Shown here one piece after another: positions 22,923 through 34,135 of a DNA stretch of 64,000 nucleotides; position 1 is the first letter of the stretch; every line of letters begins with the position of its first letter. A program made the translations under genes and the position numbers. The DNA lies in the NCBI GenBank assembly GCA_022661535.1, contig JAKULF010000007.1, positions 3,162,001 to 3,226,000 of the forward strand, read 5' to 3'. Origin of the DNA: Eutypa lata. Its lineage: Eukaryota > Ascomycota > Sordariomycetes > Xylariales > Diatrypaceae. Below the pieces are notes generated by a model that saw nothing but the letters and a program-made list of their open reading frames with translations, searched no databases and was not told where the DNA came from.

Positions 22923-24342
22923 TCGTCGTATCCACTCTTAGCACCGATGACGCCCTCGCTCAAGCCGCCCCGCCTCCTCCGGCCCAGGACCTCGCGGGCC
23001 CACCCGGTCAGCGTGAAGGTCCAGTGGCCGGCGACGAGCACGCCGCTGAGGACGTTGATGGCCTTGACGAGGAAGGTGAGGAGGCTGTCGCGGCGCTCCT
23101 CGATGGTCAGCATGATGGGCTCGATGTCGTACTTGACGAAGACCCCGGGGACCATGTGGTCGCTGACCTCGTGCGACTGCTCCGTCACGGCGTACTGGTT
23201 CGTGAAGATGGTGCGGCCCGACGTGAGGGCCGACGACGTCGGGTTCACCGAGTACACCGTCGGCACCACCGACAGGAAGTACTGGAACTTGTGGAAGTTG
23301 GAGCTCGCGAGGTTCACGGTCCGGTCGAGCGGGTTCACGAGCGAGGGGTAGAAGGGCCCGAAGGAGAGCTCGTTGATCACGTGCGAGAAGTTGAAGGCTG
23401 TGCGGGTTGTCGTTTAGTCAGTCTCTCTTCTTTCTGTCTTCTTGCTAACAACAGGACGGAATATTGAGGAGAGAAGGGGGTAAGGGGGAGAGGAAAACGC
23501 ACTGTTATGGTCCAGATGCTCGCCGAACTCGGCGTAGCCGTGTCCTCGCGCGGTGATGTGGAAGTCGCCCTGGACCTTGTTGAGGTCGAGGCTACCGAAG
23601 ATACGGCAGGAATCGGGCTGGCCGCGAACGCGGGGGGTCTTGTGCCAGCGGGCCTTCTTGCGGCCAGCAGCGACGATGTCGTGGACGTGCTCCTCGCCGA
23701 AGCCCTCGTCGTGGGTCTGGGGCTGGGGGCCGCCGTAGCCGGCGCCGGTGATGGCGCGGCCGTGCTCGTCGACGCCGAGCTTGTGGATGCCCTTGGTGTC
23801 GACCCACTGCTTCCAGGTGGTGGGGTCCTCCTTGAGGCGGGTGGCGGCGAGGATGCGGTCCCCCGAGGCGTCCTGCACGTTGATGTGCAGGTCCTTGCAC
23901 GCCATGCGCATCACGACGTCCAGGTTGATCTGCAGGCCGTGCCCGATCCCCTTCTCGACCGCGAACGTGTGGTTCTCCTCCCCGCGCCACCACCGCGCCA
24001 GCTCGCTCCACACCAGGATGAACGAGATCACCGAGATCACCACCGTCCACTTGCCGCCGCCGGACGTCTGCGTTACGTATTGGGGTTTCGACTTGGCTGT
24101 TTTGCGCGAGGGGCGGAGACGCGGTGGTCAGCTACATACGTACATTGCAGTCTTCTCTCTATCTTTTCGGGAAGGGAGAGCTTTGCGAGAATAGGGGAGT
24201 CGATTAAGAAGGGGACATAAAAGGGGAAGAAGAGAAAGAGAAGAGAAGACTCACGGAAGGCATCGAACGCCCGCACGAAGCTCCCGGATGGCGGCTCGTC
24301 GTCATTGTAATGGGCTTTCTCGTCGTAGCCGTTCATGTTCAT
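22919..24342 (-). CDS. Erv41 / ERGIC2-type COPII vesicle cargo receptor
   Basis: Three exons: 24342-24255, 24096-23503 and 23397-22919, all in frame, giving 386 aa (yeast Erv41 is about 350). After a short cytosolic start comes FVRAFDAF-PKSKPQYVTQTS, then transmembrane helix 1 (about 47-66, WTVVISVISFILVWSELARWW). The lumenal domain includes INLDVVMRMACKDLHINVQDASG, RIFGSLDLNKVQGDFHITARG and HVINELSFGPFYPSLVNPLD. Helix 2 (about 337-365) precedes a short cytosolic tail rich in Arg. These are ERGIC_N and COPIIcoated_ERV family hallmarks. Family knowledge: Erv41 forms a complex with Erv46 that cycles between ER and Golgi and retrieves escaped ER proteins. The coding sequence is markedly GC-rich at third positions. 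No Erv46 gene is in the window. Confidence 0.93.
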
Positions 24343-25616
24343 CTTGTCGCTGTTATATTATTTGAGCCACGATAGCAAGTGAAGCGATTGGGTAAGTGAG
24401 TTGACTTCAAGAGAAACTCAAGACACGCACTGCAGGCTGCCGAGGCGTTTCTATCTAGTCGCGCGACCCGTTACTTAGCACCGCATGCGAGGCGAAGATA
24501 CGGAGAGGAAGAATCGAACGGGGGTTGAATGAGAAAGAAGAAGAAAAAGAGCTTTCGAAGATATCCTAAAACATGAAGGTCAATCAATTGGTCGATAGTA
24601 GCAAACAGAATTCCGTTCCGTGGTTCATCAGATCGATCGGCTGTTGCGTTGCGTGTTGCGATGGTTGTACATGCGAGGTATGTATCGTATAATTATCTAA
24701 CATTAACTAAGCTAAGAAAGTTAAAGGACAACTTGCAACCTGCAGCTGCATTCTCTTGGGATGGTTTCCCCCCCACATCCCAGATCCCGGCTAGTTCCAA
24801 GGGTCCAGGGGTACGTGCATTGGCGGATCACATTGTCCCCGATTGGCTACTATAATTGATGTTCTAGAATTTACAGTAGCACGTCTGTATTCACTATTGG
24901 AGTGAATAGGTATTATTCAATGAGGTATAATAAATATTTGAGAGTAATACATAATACGTAGTGATACTATGCAATATCTGTTCGAGAAAATAGGAGTCTC
25001 GAATCAGTTCTTGGAGAGTTAGTCTGACTTCAATGTCACAACTCAGGCTATCTACCTAATATATACGTGTTAACTAGGAGGATAGAAAAGCAAAGCAGTC
25101 ATTACGACAAGAGATGGGGAGGAAAATAAACATTTTCGTCAGTGGCTTAAGTACAGTACCTAAGTGGTAGAGCGATTGCTATTATAGGTATTACATAGTT
25201 AGTGATGAGGTTCCATCCATCCATACCCCTTTTCCATCATCCCACTTCCCCATCTCTACGCAGGAGTTACCTACTTACATACGCACCAGTCCCGAGTTGC
25301 GGCATCTTGAGTTCGGATTAGTCTTCATGGGGAGCTACAGTACCAAGCTAGAATATCATCTCTTGGGTTTAGTTTAAAGCCTTCTTATTCATTCATTCAT
25401 TCCTCTGTCCAATGAATAATACTACGTGCTCTATTTCTATTCCTCTCTCTCCAACCCTCCTTGCAACTCTCAACTCCCAAAAAGACAGAAAGAAGCTAGC
25501 CAAACAGCCCGCCGGTCTTCTTCTAGTCACCTACTTATCACTATGTCTCGCAAGCAAGCCAGGAGTCCCAACGTCGTTATGGGTATCTATCTATCTCACT
25601 CACTCACTCACTCAAC
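24343..25616. other. Intergenic region
   Basis: Erv41 promoter side, then the 3' flank of the SAC phosphatase gene. It contains GA-rich tracts (24170-24250, 24530-24560), an AT-rich core (24850-25080) and (CATT)n/(ACTC)n short repeats at about 25387-25402 and 25595-25612. No supported gene. Confidence 0.5.
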
Positions 25617-28600
25617 TCACGCCCAAACGAGCTTCTTGATACTATGACCCCACTGCTCCAACAATCCCGTGCTCTTCTTCGCCTCGGCAAGCGAAATGAT
25701 ATCGCCCCTTTCGATGATGCTGCTTTCACTTTCACTTTCACTTTCGATCCTACTGCCACTGCCACCATTATTATCATTACTCCCCATCTGCTCCTGCTCT
25801 CCCTCGTTCTCGTTGGCACTACTACTCCTACTCCTACTTCTTCGACGTGGCTTGGGCGCTGAGAACTCCCTTTTTATAGACAACACCAGCCGCTCGACCT
25901 CGCTCGCGATGGCATTGACCTGCTCGCTCTCCGTGAGATGCCCGCCGCCGCCAGCAGTCGGATGATGCGCATCCGACAGCGAAGTCCGCGCGTACGGCGC
26001 CTTGAGGGCGATGATCCTGCGTTTCTGGTTTTGCTGCTGCTGTGACTGCTTCTTCTGGTTTCCACTGCTGTTATTCCCCCCAGCCGACACAATAGAGCTC
26101 AGTATACCCTGGGAGGAACCACCATTATCTTTATTACCCTTCTGCTGCTGTTGCTGCAGGTCGGAAGGATCCACCACATTCGAAAGCGACCTCGTATTGG
26201 TGCGCACGACATCGCGCAAGCCAGGCTCATACGTGACGAGAAGCCCGACGTTGCGCTCCGCGTCGGCATCGGCGGCCGAGATGGTGCTCGTGATGTAGGT
26301 GCCGACGCGGAGGCCGACGACGTGGGCGAGGTCGACGCGCTCGAAGGACTTGACCTTGTCGAGCTTCCAGTCGAAGCGGCAGAGATACAAGGCCGCATCC
26401 GTCAGCAGCAGGACGACTTCCTCGAGCGGGCCGGCCCCCCTGACGGTGTCGGAGGCGCGGGGGCTCAGCAGCGTCCAGCCGCCGATGAAGTCCTCGCGGT
26501 CCGGGTTCTCGACGGCGATTTTTTGTGACGTCTCGATTGCCTGGTCGCGCATCCGCTGCACCGAGACGGCCGGGTCCTTCGTCATCATGGTGGCCTCGAA
26601 CTCGTCGAAGACCATCGAGGTGACGTTGCCCAGGAAGAAGTCGATGGCGGCCTGGGAGAAGTAGTCGTTCACCATGCCGTTGTAGAACCGCGTCAGGGAC
26701 AGCCCCAGGTCGTTGACCATGCCGCGGTAGTCGCGCTTGCGCGTCCGCGTGTAGTCGCCTTTCATGGCGGCCGTGGACGCGTACTGCTTCGAGATGGCAT
26801 CGCCGTTGTCGGCCCAGAGGGTGTTGAACCAGGTGTTCTGCTGGTCCGCCTGGGCGCTCATGTCGAAGCCTTCCTCTTTCAGCTGCAGGTCGAGCACGAA
26901 CCTGGCGAAGGAGCTCTGGCAGACGTTGGTGCGATCGAGGCAGTCCATGCAGTTCGTCCTCAGCACGCCGTCCTGCTTCCGGATTGCCTGTCCGTCCTTC
27001 TCGACCGTACTCCCGGTCTCTTCGATCTTCCTGCCCAGCGTGTCTAAGAGCAGGCTCACATTCTCGAACTTCATCCCCCGGCACGCCGAGTGGAAATCGA
27101 ACCATTCGAACGCGAGCGGCTGGGAGTTTTTGGCCAAGGCCTGGTTGAACTTCTCGGCGTTCCTCTCGTACTCGTTACCAATTACGGACTCGACGCCGTG
27201 GCGCTCGACCAGGTTGACCAGTTGGATGGATCCATACGCCTTCCCCATGTGGTCGAAGTGGTTCTTGAAGGCGCGGAAGTTGGCCTCGGGCGAATGCTGC
27301 AGCACGGGCAGCGGTTTAAGCGAATAAGGGGATTGTGTGAAGAATAACGGTATGCTACCTCGTACTTGGACGAAGGAGAAAAGCTTCGACGTCGGATCCC
27401 AAGTCGAATCCGACAGGAGTTGTTCCGTCTCGACAAAATTTGCAGCGTAGCCTTCATCATCAATGCCTCTTCGTAGATATCGTAGCCCGGCTCGCTTAAT
27501 TGAGCGCCTAGAGACTACTGTAATCAGGAACTCCTTTTCAGACGGCCTATGCTTAGTAGGCCCATCTTCTATACCAGGAGAACCCGTAGGGGAAGTTGGA
27601 CCGGACGCCATATCGCTCATCTCCATATCATCCAGTTGCGAATTGCACTGTGGCGGGTCGTGATCCACGATAAAAGATCTCTGTCCCACGAAGCCTTGCA
27701 TTACCGGCAATAGGAGTGATTCGCTCGTCGAGTTGTAGAAGGGCTTCAGAAGAACGCGGTTCCAGAAAAACGTAGGGTCGGCCGTCTTGTGCAGGGACAG
27801 GTCTTTTGGCGCCGAAGCACGGGAGGCGAGACTCCTGGTGAGATCCACGTCGTAAGAATAGTAGAAGCTCCTCGACGTCCCGAACCATATGTGCGCCATA
27901 CGCAGCAATTTGGGGAGCATAGTCTCGCCAGCTGACGGCGCTGACGGCGCGCCCACATTTTCCTTCACCACTGTCTTGCTTAGATCCTTATTATCGTCTG
28001 CGCCTTCTTTTTGGTTACTACTAGTGGTGGTGGTGGTGGTGGTATCCGCCGCGTCAGACTGGGCGTCCTCTTCATCGGTACCACTCAGGAGTAAGTTGCG
28101 CTTCTGATCTATCTGCCAGCCCTTACGACTAAACCACTTCTGCGCGAAACGGCCATAACTGCCGCGATTCTTAATGACGTCCTCCGCAATGCTACTCTTC
28201 TTTCCTCCGTCTCCAATCTCCTCGGCGGTCTCGCGATCGCTCTGCAAACCCGGGTCGTCCGCATCGTTGCTGAGCCGCGTCGAGGAGGAAGGGTCGTCAA
28301 CCTCACTCTCTGTATCGCTTTCGGTTTGGCTGTCCAGGGGATTACTGGCAGACTTCTTCCCTGCCGCCGCCGTCGCTGCGCGTCGCAGCTGTACCGAGGT
28401 GTGCGTGATCGCCTTCTCGGCCTCGGTCTGGCTCGTGCAGGGCGTCAGCGCGACATCCGTTATGACGTAGACGGGGAAGCCGCGGATCTGGGCGACTTGC
28501 TCGCGGCCGGTGATCGATATGAGGTAGCTAAGGCGGGAGACGGTGAAGAAGCCTGTTTTGTGGGTTTTCGTAGGTTAGAGATCGAATCTCGTAGTTGCGA

Positions 28601-28855
28601 AAGGTGTTCGTGTCAAGTCTACAACGTACCTATTATCCCGAAGGCCTCGAAAGAGGAATTGGGTCTCGAGGCATCGGGGGTCTGGCCGCGAGGTATAGAG
28701 GATACGGTCCCATCTCCATATTTAATCTTGACGGGCTGAGAAGGTCGTTGCTGCTGCTGGTGCTGGGGGGTTTGCTGGCCCTTGGTCGCAAGTGGTTGGA
28801 TAACGAGACCGTCGACTGCAGCACAGATCAAGAGCTTGCGCGCTAGACTTGGCAT
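25617..28855 (-). CDS. SAC-domain phosphoinositide phosphatase with C-terminal hSac2 domain
   Basis: Two exons: 28855-28630 and 28552-25617, with a 77-nt GTACGT...ACAG intron, give 1053 aa. The N-terminus (MPSLARKLLICAAVDGLVIQP) runs into GFFTVSRLSYLISITGREQVAQIRG and VYVITDVALTP, the start of the SAC fold. A disordered insert of about 130 residues (about 125-265) follows before LLRMAHIWFGTSRSFYYSYDVDLTRS. The catalytic CX5R(T) motif is CMDCLDRT at 610-617, with Cys610 and Arg616 intact. After the SAC domain, a segment with LLSPR, LLLTDAALYLCRFDWKLDKVKSFERVDL matches the hSac2 (inositol phosphatase) domain. The tail is Gln/Ser/Glu low complexity, then helical. Family knowledge: such enzymes remove phosphate from PI4P or PI(4)P-related lipids on endosomes, Golgi or plasma membrane. 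No transmembrane helices of the yeast Sac1 type are evident, so it is not Sac1 itself. Confidence 0.88.
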
Positions 28856-29669
28856 TTTCTTTTAAGGAGGTTTAACGAGACGAAGTATTCATGATAAAAG
28901 GTTGTTCATTTGATTACATTAACGATTCTCCAAGCGGGTATGAGATCTGTAGCTAGGTGCAAGGGATGAGAAAAGAAAACCACTTTATAGGCACAGGAAA
29001 ACAAAGATATTAATAACTTAGACTAACCCTCTAACCAGGTGCCTTCTATAGAACCTTTTTATTATTCCTTGTTCAGGGGAGAGGGAAAGCAATTTAATTA
29101 CTTAGTATGTAGGTATGTAGTGGGCTACCTATAGGTGATGTATGATGTGATAGATATATAATCTTAGGAGGGGGAGTTTACCTTCCTTTAGTGGGGGTGT
29201 TGCTGATGCCGTCACATGGGCTGAGGAATAATGATGGCATAGTGGAACAAGGGTGCATGACTAGTGTCATTTTACCATTCCAATGAAGCCACCAGCCTGA
29301 CCAGCGTGCCTGTGCTATAGACATGCATGCATGCATGTACTTTATATTTCTTAAGCTTGAGTAGATCGATGAAAGAGCCGCATACACAGATAAAAAAGGG
29401 GTTACCTACATGTAGTTGGAATAATCAGAACTCTACATTTCTTTACTAAGTTAGTAATAAAGCTCACAAGAGTCGAGTCGCAAGAGAAGTTGCGTTTCAA
29501 ACACATGGTCACCGGATACCAATCATATTTCAGTTGTCCGAATTCAGATTTGCATTCCCCTCTGCCCCTTAATATAGGCTGATCTTTCTATGGTATAACC
29601 CAGAGTGTAAAACCTTGATATAGCCAATTGATCTCTTAATGTAAAACCCAAATACCTGGGAGCATTTCC
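28856..29669. other. Intergenic region
   Basis: Upstream of the SAC gene and downstream of SNU13, both on the minus strand. It is AT-rich with short GTAG repeats (29107-29125) and an alternating CATG run (29321-29336). No gene or RNA recognised. Confidence 0.55.
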
Positions 29670-30469
29670 TTAGATCATCAGACGCTCTACCTTGTCCTTG
29701 AGAGCGCGGATCTGGTTGTTGAGATCGGACGCTTCATTGGTGGTAATGCTAGAAGAAATTTCAATTAGTAAAAAAAAACACTACAGATAGCACATAGTGA
29801 CACCAGATGCTTACCTGCAGGCAATAACGGAGCGTGACACACCACATGCTCGTCTATTAGGGTTATTGGTTAGTTTCTGATTATCTAAACTTTAAAAGAT
29901 AGACCCATATTGTGTAAAAGGTGTCGTCTTCGTCACCGGTATAGGCGGGGGATGCTCAGTGTGAGTATTACTTACCCAAGTGCAACCTTGCTAGGCACGT
30001 AGACTATGGTTCTATTAGCTATTGCATTTCTAAAAAGCCAAATAAGGGAATAAGTACCGTAAGGGACGTTCTTGTCTTCGGCTAGGAGAGGTAGATGCTG
30101 CTAAATGTTAGCATGTATACGACATCGAATTCTTTTCTCGTATGGTCTCACCAGGAGAATGGCAAGCGGCTCGCAGTCGGCGGCAAGGATAACCAGCTCG
30201 GAAATACCACGAGAGAGGGTCTTGGTGCACTCGTTGGCACCCTTCTTAAGCTGGCGGTAATCTATGCAATAGCTGATTAGAAAATGTTTCATCGCCACCG
30301 GGCGCAATTATAATTGTACTTACGGCTAGCTTGCTGGACGAGATCCAAGATCTCCTGCGACAACTGGTCGTCGGCCAAAGGCCACGCTATTTCACAGGTT
30401 AGCATCATAAGACCGAAGTAGCTGTGACGTCCAGAAGATTTCTCTCTTACCAGCACTTTCAGTAGCCAT
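29670..30469 (-). CDS. Snu13 (15.5K/NHP2L1) L7Ae-family snoRNP and U4/U6.U5 protein
   Basis: Seven exons: 30469-30451, 30386-30324, 30261-30152, 30097-30058, 30003-29976, 29853-29815 and 29748-29670. All are in frame with consensus splice sites, giving 125 aa (family about 126). The product begins MATESAAWPLADDQLSQEILDL, then YRQLKKGANECTKTLSRG, the L7Ae RNA-binding core ELVILAADCEPLAILLHLPLLAEDK, YVYVPSKVALGRACGVSR, and ends DKVERLMI. These are near-invariant Snu13 features. Family knowledge: it binds kink-turns in U4 snRNA and box C/D snoRNAs and nucleates both tri-snRNP and snoRNP assembly. Six introns (54-122 nt) in 125 codons is dense, with exons as small as 19 and 28 nt. It is divergent from V-ATPase subunit c. 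Confidence 0.95.
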
Positions 30470-31226
30470 TTTGGTGACGGATGAAGGTATCGCTGTCGGA
30501 AGTCGTCGAGAGATATGCAGTCGCGGGGCGGGAGGTGTTTGTCGGGTTTGAATCGGACAGTTATAGCAGGGTTCCTTGCTGGAGCTCGCCCTGTAAAGAA
30601 GTAAAGAACTTCTTGCACTGCTCGTAATTGCGAGTTGGTTTCAATACGTAGAAGAGAAGCTTCTTCGTTGAAAAAAAAAAACCGGCCCAGGAATTATTTT
30701 TTGGTGCCAAGACGCCATGATCCAAGCATATGGCCCCACTTACGTGCATGATAAGGTTCATCTTCGGTGACCCGGATATTTGAATATTCCGGCTGGCATA
30801 AGGCCAACCCCGGTCTTATGTACCTAGGTACCTACCTGCTTAAAAGTTGGGAGGCCCATGTGTTCGTGCCTTGCACCAATTAAAATCTGTGCTCTGCATG
30901 GGTACTTAGGTACTTACTTTATGGAAATCCAAACAGCACCGCCCCCAGCAGCTGTCACGCAGGTGGCTGAACACTCGGACCTTGGACCTTGGAACTCCTG
31001 GCCTCGTTGCACTTTTGATGAAGCTTGTCAACACCTCCAACTCTTCTCACTCTCCCATTGCATTGCTTGCTTCAATACATAGATCCAATACCTCTCAACC
31101 CACAACATTCAAAGCTTTATCCATCTCACCACACGAGACGAGCCAACTTTCAAGTCCATCCTTTGAAACTTTTATCTTCTTTTTTAATACTTCTGAGAAG
31201 TTTTCCTTCCTCCAAAACCCGTCGAA
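30470..31226. promoter_or_regulatory. Divergent promoter region between SNU13 and V-ATPase subunit c
   Basis: 757 bp between two divergently transcribed housekeeping genes. It contains GGTACCTA-type palindromic repeats at about 30818-30836 and 30900-30915. A CT- and CA-rich leader (about 31020-31220) precedes the V-ATPase ATG. No additional gene. Confidence 0.5.
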
Positions 31227-32042
31227 ATGGCTGACAACTCCTTTTCTGAGGCCTGGTACGTAATCTCTTAAAAAACACATCATCATCTTCAAGAGCTCCC
31301 GACACGCGCATCATCCCTTCGATCGCATTCGGTATTCTTGGAAATGATTCTGTCAATTATTCCGCTTATATAAAGATGTCTATTTACTAACTGCGTTTCT
31401 CTATAGCCCCGTCTACGCGGTCAGTTTATTCCTCCCCGACCAAGTCTTGGCGAAGCTCGAATCGATGACACTCCTGCCATCTGTTATTCGATCATAATTC
31501 TCCAAAACATAGCGCTAACATTGAGTAGCCCTTCTTCGGTGCGATGGGTTGCACGGCAGCCATTGTCTTCACCTGCCTGGGTGCCTCGTACGGAACTGCC
31601 AAGTCTGGTGTTGGTATTGCCGCTATGGGTGTTCTAAGACCTGACCTCATCGTCAAGAGTACGCGCTACCCTTTCCAATAAATCCCTTACAACCGCGATG
31701 CTAAATATTCTTCCAGACATTGTTCCCGTCATTATGGCTGGTATCATTGGTATCTATGGTCTAGTCGTCTCTGTCCTTATCTCCGACGGTCTACAGCAGC
31801 AGCTCCCTCTGTATACCGGCTTTATTCAGCTCGGTGCCGGTCTTTCCGTCGGTCTTGCTGGTCTCGCTGCCGGTTTCGCCATTGGTATTGTCGGTGACGC
31901 CGGTGTCCGGGGAACCGCTCAGCAGCCCAGACTGTTCGTCGGCATGATCCTGATTCTCATTTTCGCCGAAGTCTTGGGTCTGTACGGTCTCATTGTCGCC
32001 CTGCTTATGAACTCTAAGGCCAGCGTCGATGTCAGCTGTTAA
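31227..32042 (+). CDS. vma3: V-type proton ATPase proteolipid subunit c
   Basis: Four exons: 31227-31255, 31407-31419 (13 nt), 31529-31658 and 31717-32042, giving 165 aa. After MADNSFSEA comes [84 protein letters not shown] and [20 protein letters not shown]. There are four transmembrane helices. The glutamate in helix 4 (FAEVLGLYG) is the proton-carrying residue and is present. The protein is almost identical by eye to filamentous-fungal subunit c rather than c' or c''. Family knowledge: the c-ring of the membrane Vo sector translocates protons into vacuoles and Golgi. The 13-nt exon (CCCGTCTACGCG plus one base) is required for the conserved PVYA segment and for frame. Confidence 0.96.
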
Positions 32043-33512
32043 GCGGGCTGAGGTGGTGGTCCCGAGGGATGTTCTGGCTCGTGCGATAACAGGAGGGAGA
32101 TGGCAAATTTATCGCATCCCGGTCTCTTTCCTCGAGGGCCAGAATCTATCGACGACTTGGAAGTAAATCATGATTCGCGACGCGCGACGAGGGTGGATTC
32201 GGCTTGGTTCAGGCCGGATAAAGAAGAATGTTGTGAGGCTATCATTAGGTGGTCTCTGGTACGTCTGTGGCGATAGGCAGGGAAATAGTAATGACTGAGG
32301 ATACTCACATATGTACAACTGTTGCCGCATAAGGCTGCCTTTCTGGGAACGTTTCTCATCATAGACCAACGGATTGGGAGGCTTGTACTTTAGGTTGGCA
32401 ATTCCCTTATTTTCATAACTGGAGTGCGATCGGCTGTCTATTTACAAATGTTTTGTGTGCAATAAAAATGTTCTGCGGTGGCCCTACCACTCTTCTGTCG
32501 ACATGCACTCGGTTATTTGATCGGGTTTGACAACTATTCCGAACATTTAACTTAGGCATCTACCTGGATATAGGGCCGCATTTATCAGATATTATAAGTT
32601 AAGCTCATCTCCTATAACACCTTGAAGCAGTCTAAATTTTCGACTTCCCGTCTGTCTCTATTAACGGATACTTATTAGACAGGGTCCCAACCAAAAATCT
32701 AGCTTTAAAGAGGTAAAGACAATGGTCCCAGCATCTTAGTGTTAGGTATCCCAGTTTCTAACTACTTCACATAATCGTGTCTAGACTCCTGGAGAGAACA
32801 AGAACAATACGAGGATATCGAGGTGATACTCAGCTCATGTCAAGCTGTTCTGCTATTACGATGAAAATGGATAATATTAGTAGTGGAATATAGTGTTGAG
32901 GCCGAGTCTACATCTTCAAAGCAGCTGGACAGTTATTACCTCTCCGTTACCTAGAGTACAGTGCTGATTTTATAACCAAATCTGCTTGCAGTTCTTCCTG
33001 ACAATATGAAATAATAGTAGAAAGTCGAAACGAGAAGACGGGGATATACATGATAGTATTTCTGCACTAAGGACAACAAAACTCGCTACTAATGGTATGA
33101 AAGATCCAGTCATACTATCAGGAAAGCCGAAGCTCCAACGAACAAGAAAGGGGTCGTGGTATGTGGTTTAAACAACCCCATTCAGTCATCAAAGCTCAGA
33201 CCTACTCATCTGATCGATTCGACTGCAAACTATGTACCACTGGCATGCCAAAGTGCAGTCTGTGTTACTCAGTCGCCACCAATCCATACATAATAAAGCA
33301 TGAATTTAGACCAGCCGTCAAGCCATCCATCCATCCATCCTCTTTCACTCTACAAAACTCACATCGACATTTCGATCTCCTCCCCGAACCTCAGTCTACG
33401 CAACATCTAGTTTAGCAACCGACCAACGGAGAACCGCAACACCGGTCCCCTCCCCCTTTTTCAGCAGGAAAAGAAAAATCGAGCCAGTTTGTTACACTGC
33501 GGACAAGCAGCC
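32043..33512. other. Intergenic region
   Basis: 3' flank of the V-ATPase gene, then about 1.3 kb with no frame over about 85 codons that looks like protein. (CCAT)n occurs at about 33325-33340. The 84-codon frame at 33161-33415 has no recognisable content. Confidence 0.5.
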
Positions 33513-34135
33513 ATGACGGAAGACATAAGACTCGTCATAATAGTTCTCGTCTTTTTCGTGCTGGTTGTAGGCGTCAGCCTGATAATTAGCTTCATCCTGA
33601 GATGCAAGGCACTGGAACGCGGAGATGACAGTGTACTGAGAACCTTGAGTATGTCTTTTTGTCTTTTTGTTCATCCAGTCGAACTTTCCCTCTTTGCCAT
33701 GATGACACGCACGGGGTTGGTTGCATGAACCTGTTTTGGGACTCCATGATGTCCTCTCCCTACATACTTACATCGGTGCGCTGGGTTCGTCAGGGGCTAG
33801 ATGATGGACGCCTACCCGTACTGGCGTGATTCATCCTCTGCTTTCTTCTTACTCATCCACCACCCCCCTTTCCGCAAGAACACACTGACTGCAATGCATT
33901 CTTCAGCTTGCTAACTCATAGGATAGGTTCCTCTGGTAGTGGCGGCCATAGGTATGTACAAACCCGCATGTAAAGGACTCTCTCAAAACCCACCGGCCAT
34001 TTATTACATTGCTTGATTGCAAGAGCTTTTCTCCAGTGTCAAACATTAACTCAGCTGAGAGCCTGTCATCGCTGACCTCATACTAACAGTTTGGGCAGCC
34101 ACCGCATCGGTAGCAGTGGTGGCATGGGGTCGTAA
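33513..34135 (+). CDS. Possible small single-pass membrane protein (spliced, hypothetical)
   Basis: The first exon (33513-33648) encodes 45 residues: a short acidic start, one strong hydrophobic helix (LVIIVLVFFVLVVGVSLIISFIL), then CKALERGDDSVLRTL, ending at a GTATGT donor. Two short downstream blocks have splice signals: 33927-33951, between a GCTAAC branch/GATAG acceptor and GTATGT, and 34099-34135, after TACTAAC and GGGCAG. Joined, they keep frame and end at TAA (34133-34135), giving 65 aa with a Gly/Ser/His tail. An alternative reading of the same blocks gives a second hydrophobic segment (VPLVVAAI, then WAATASVAVVAWG) and runs into a GTAAGT at 34132, which suggests further exons. The phase of that alternative does not fit the GTATGT donor. 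I do not recognise a family. Confidence is low. Confidence 0.35.

Noticed and set aside
23507..24220. 237-codon plus-strand frame opposite Erv41
   Set aside because: Antisense to well-conserved Erv41 exon 2 and crosses its intron.
24500..24530. GTTCGATTC on the minus strand as a possible tRNA T-loop
   Set aside because: Flanking bases cannot form the T stem and acceptor stem.
26227..27105. 292-codon minus frame offset from the SAC phosphatase
   Set aside because: Same strand but wrong frame across the catalytic domain; the real frame carries CMDCLDRT.
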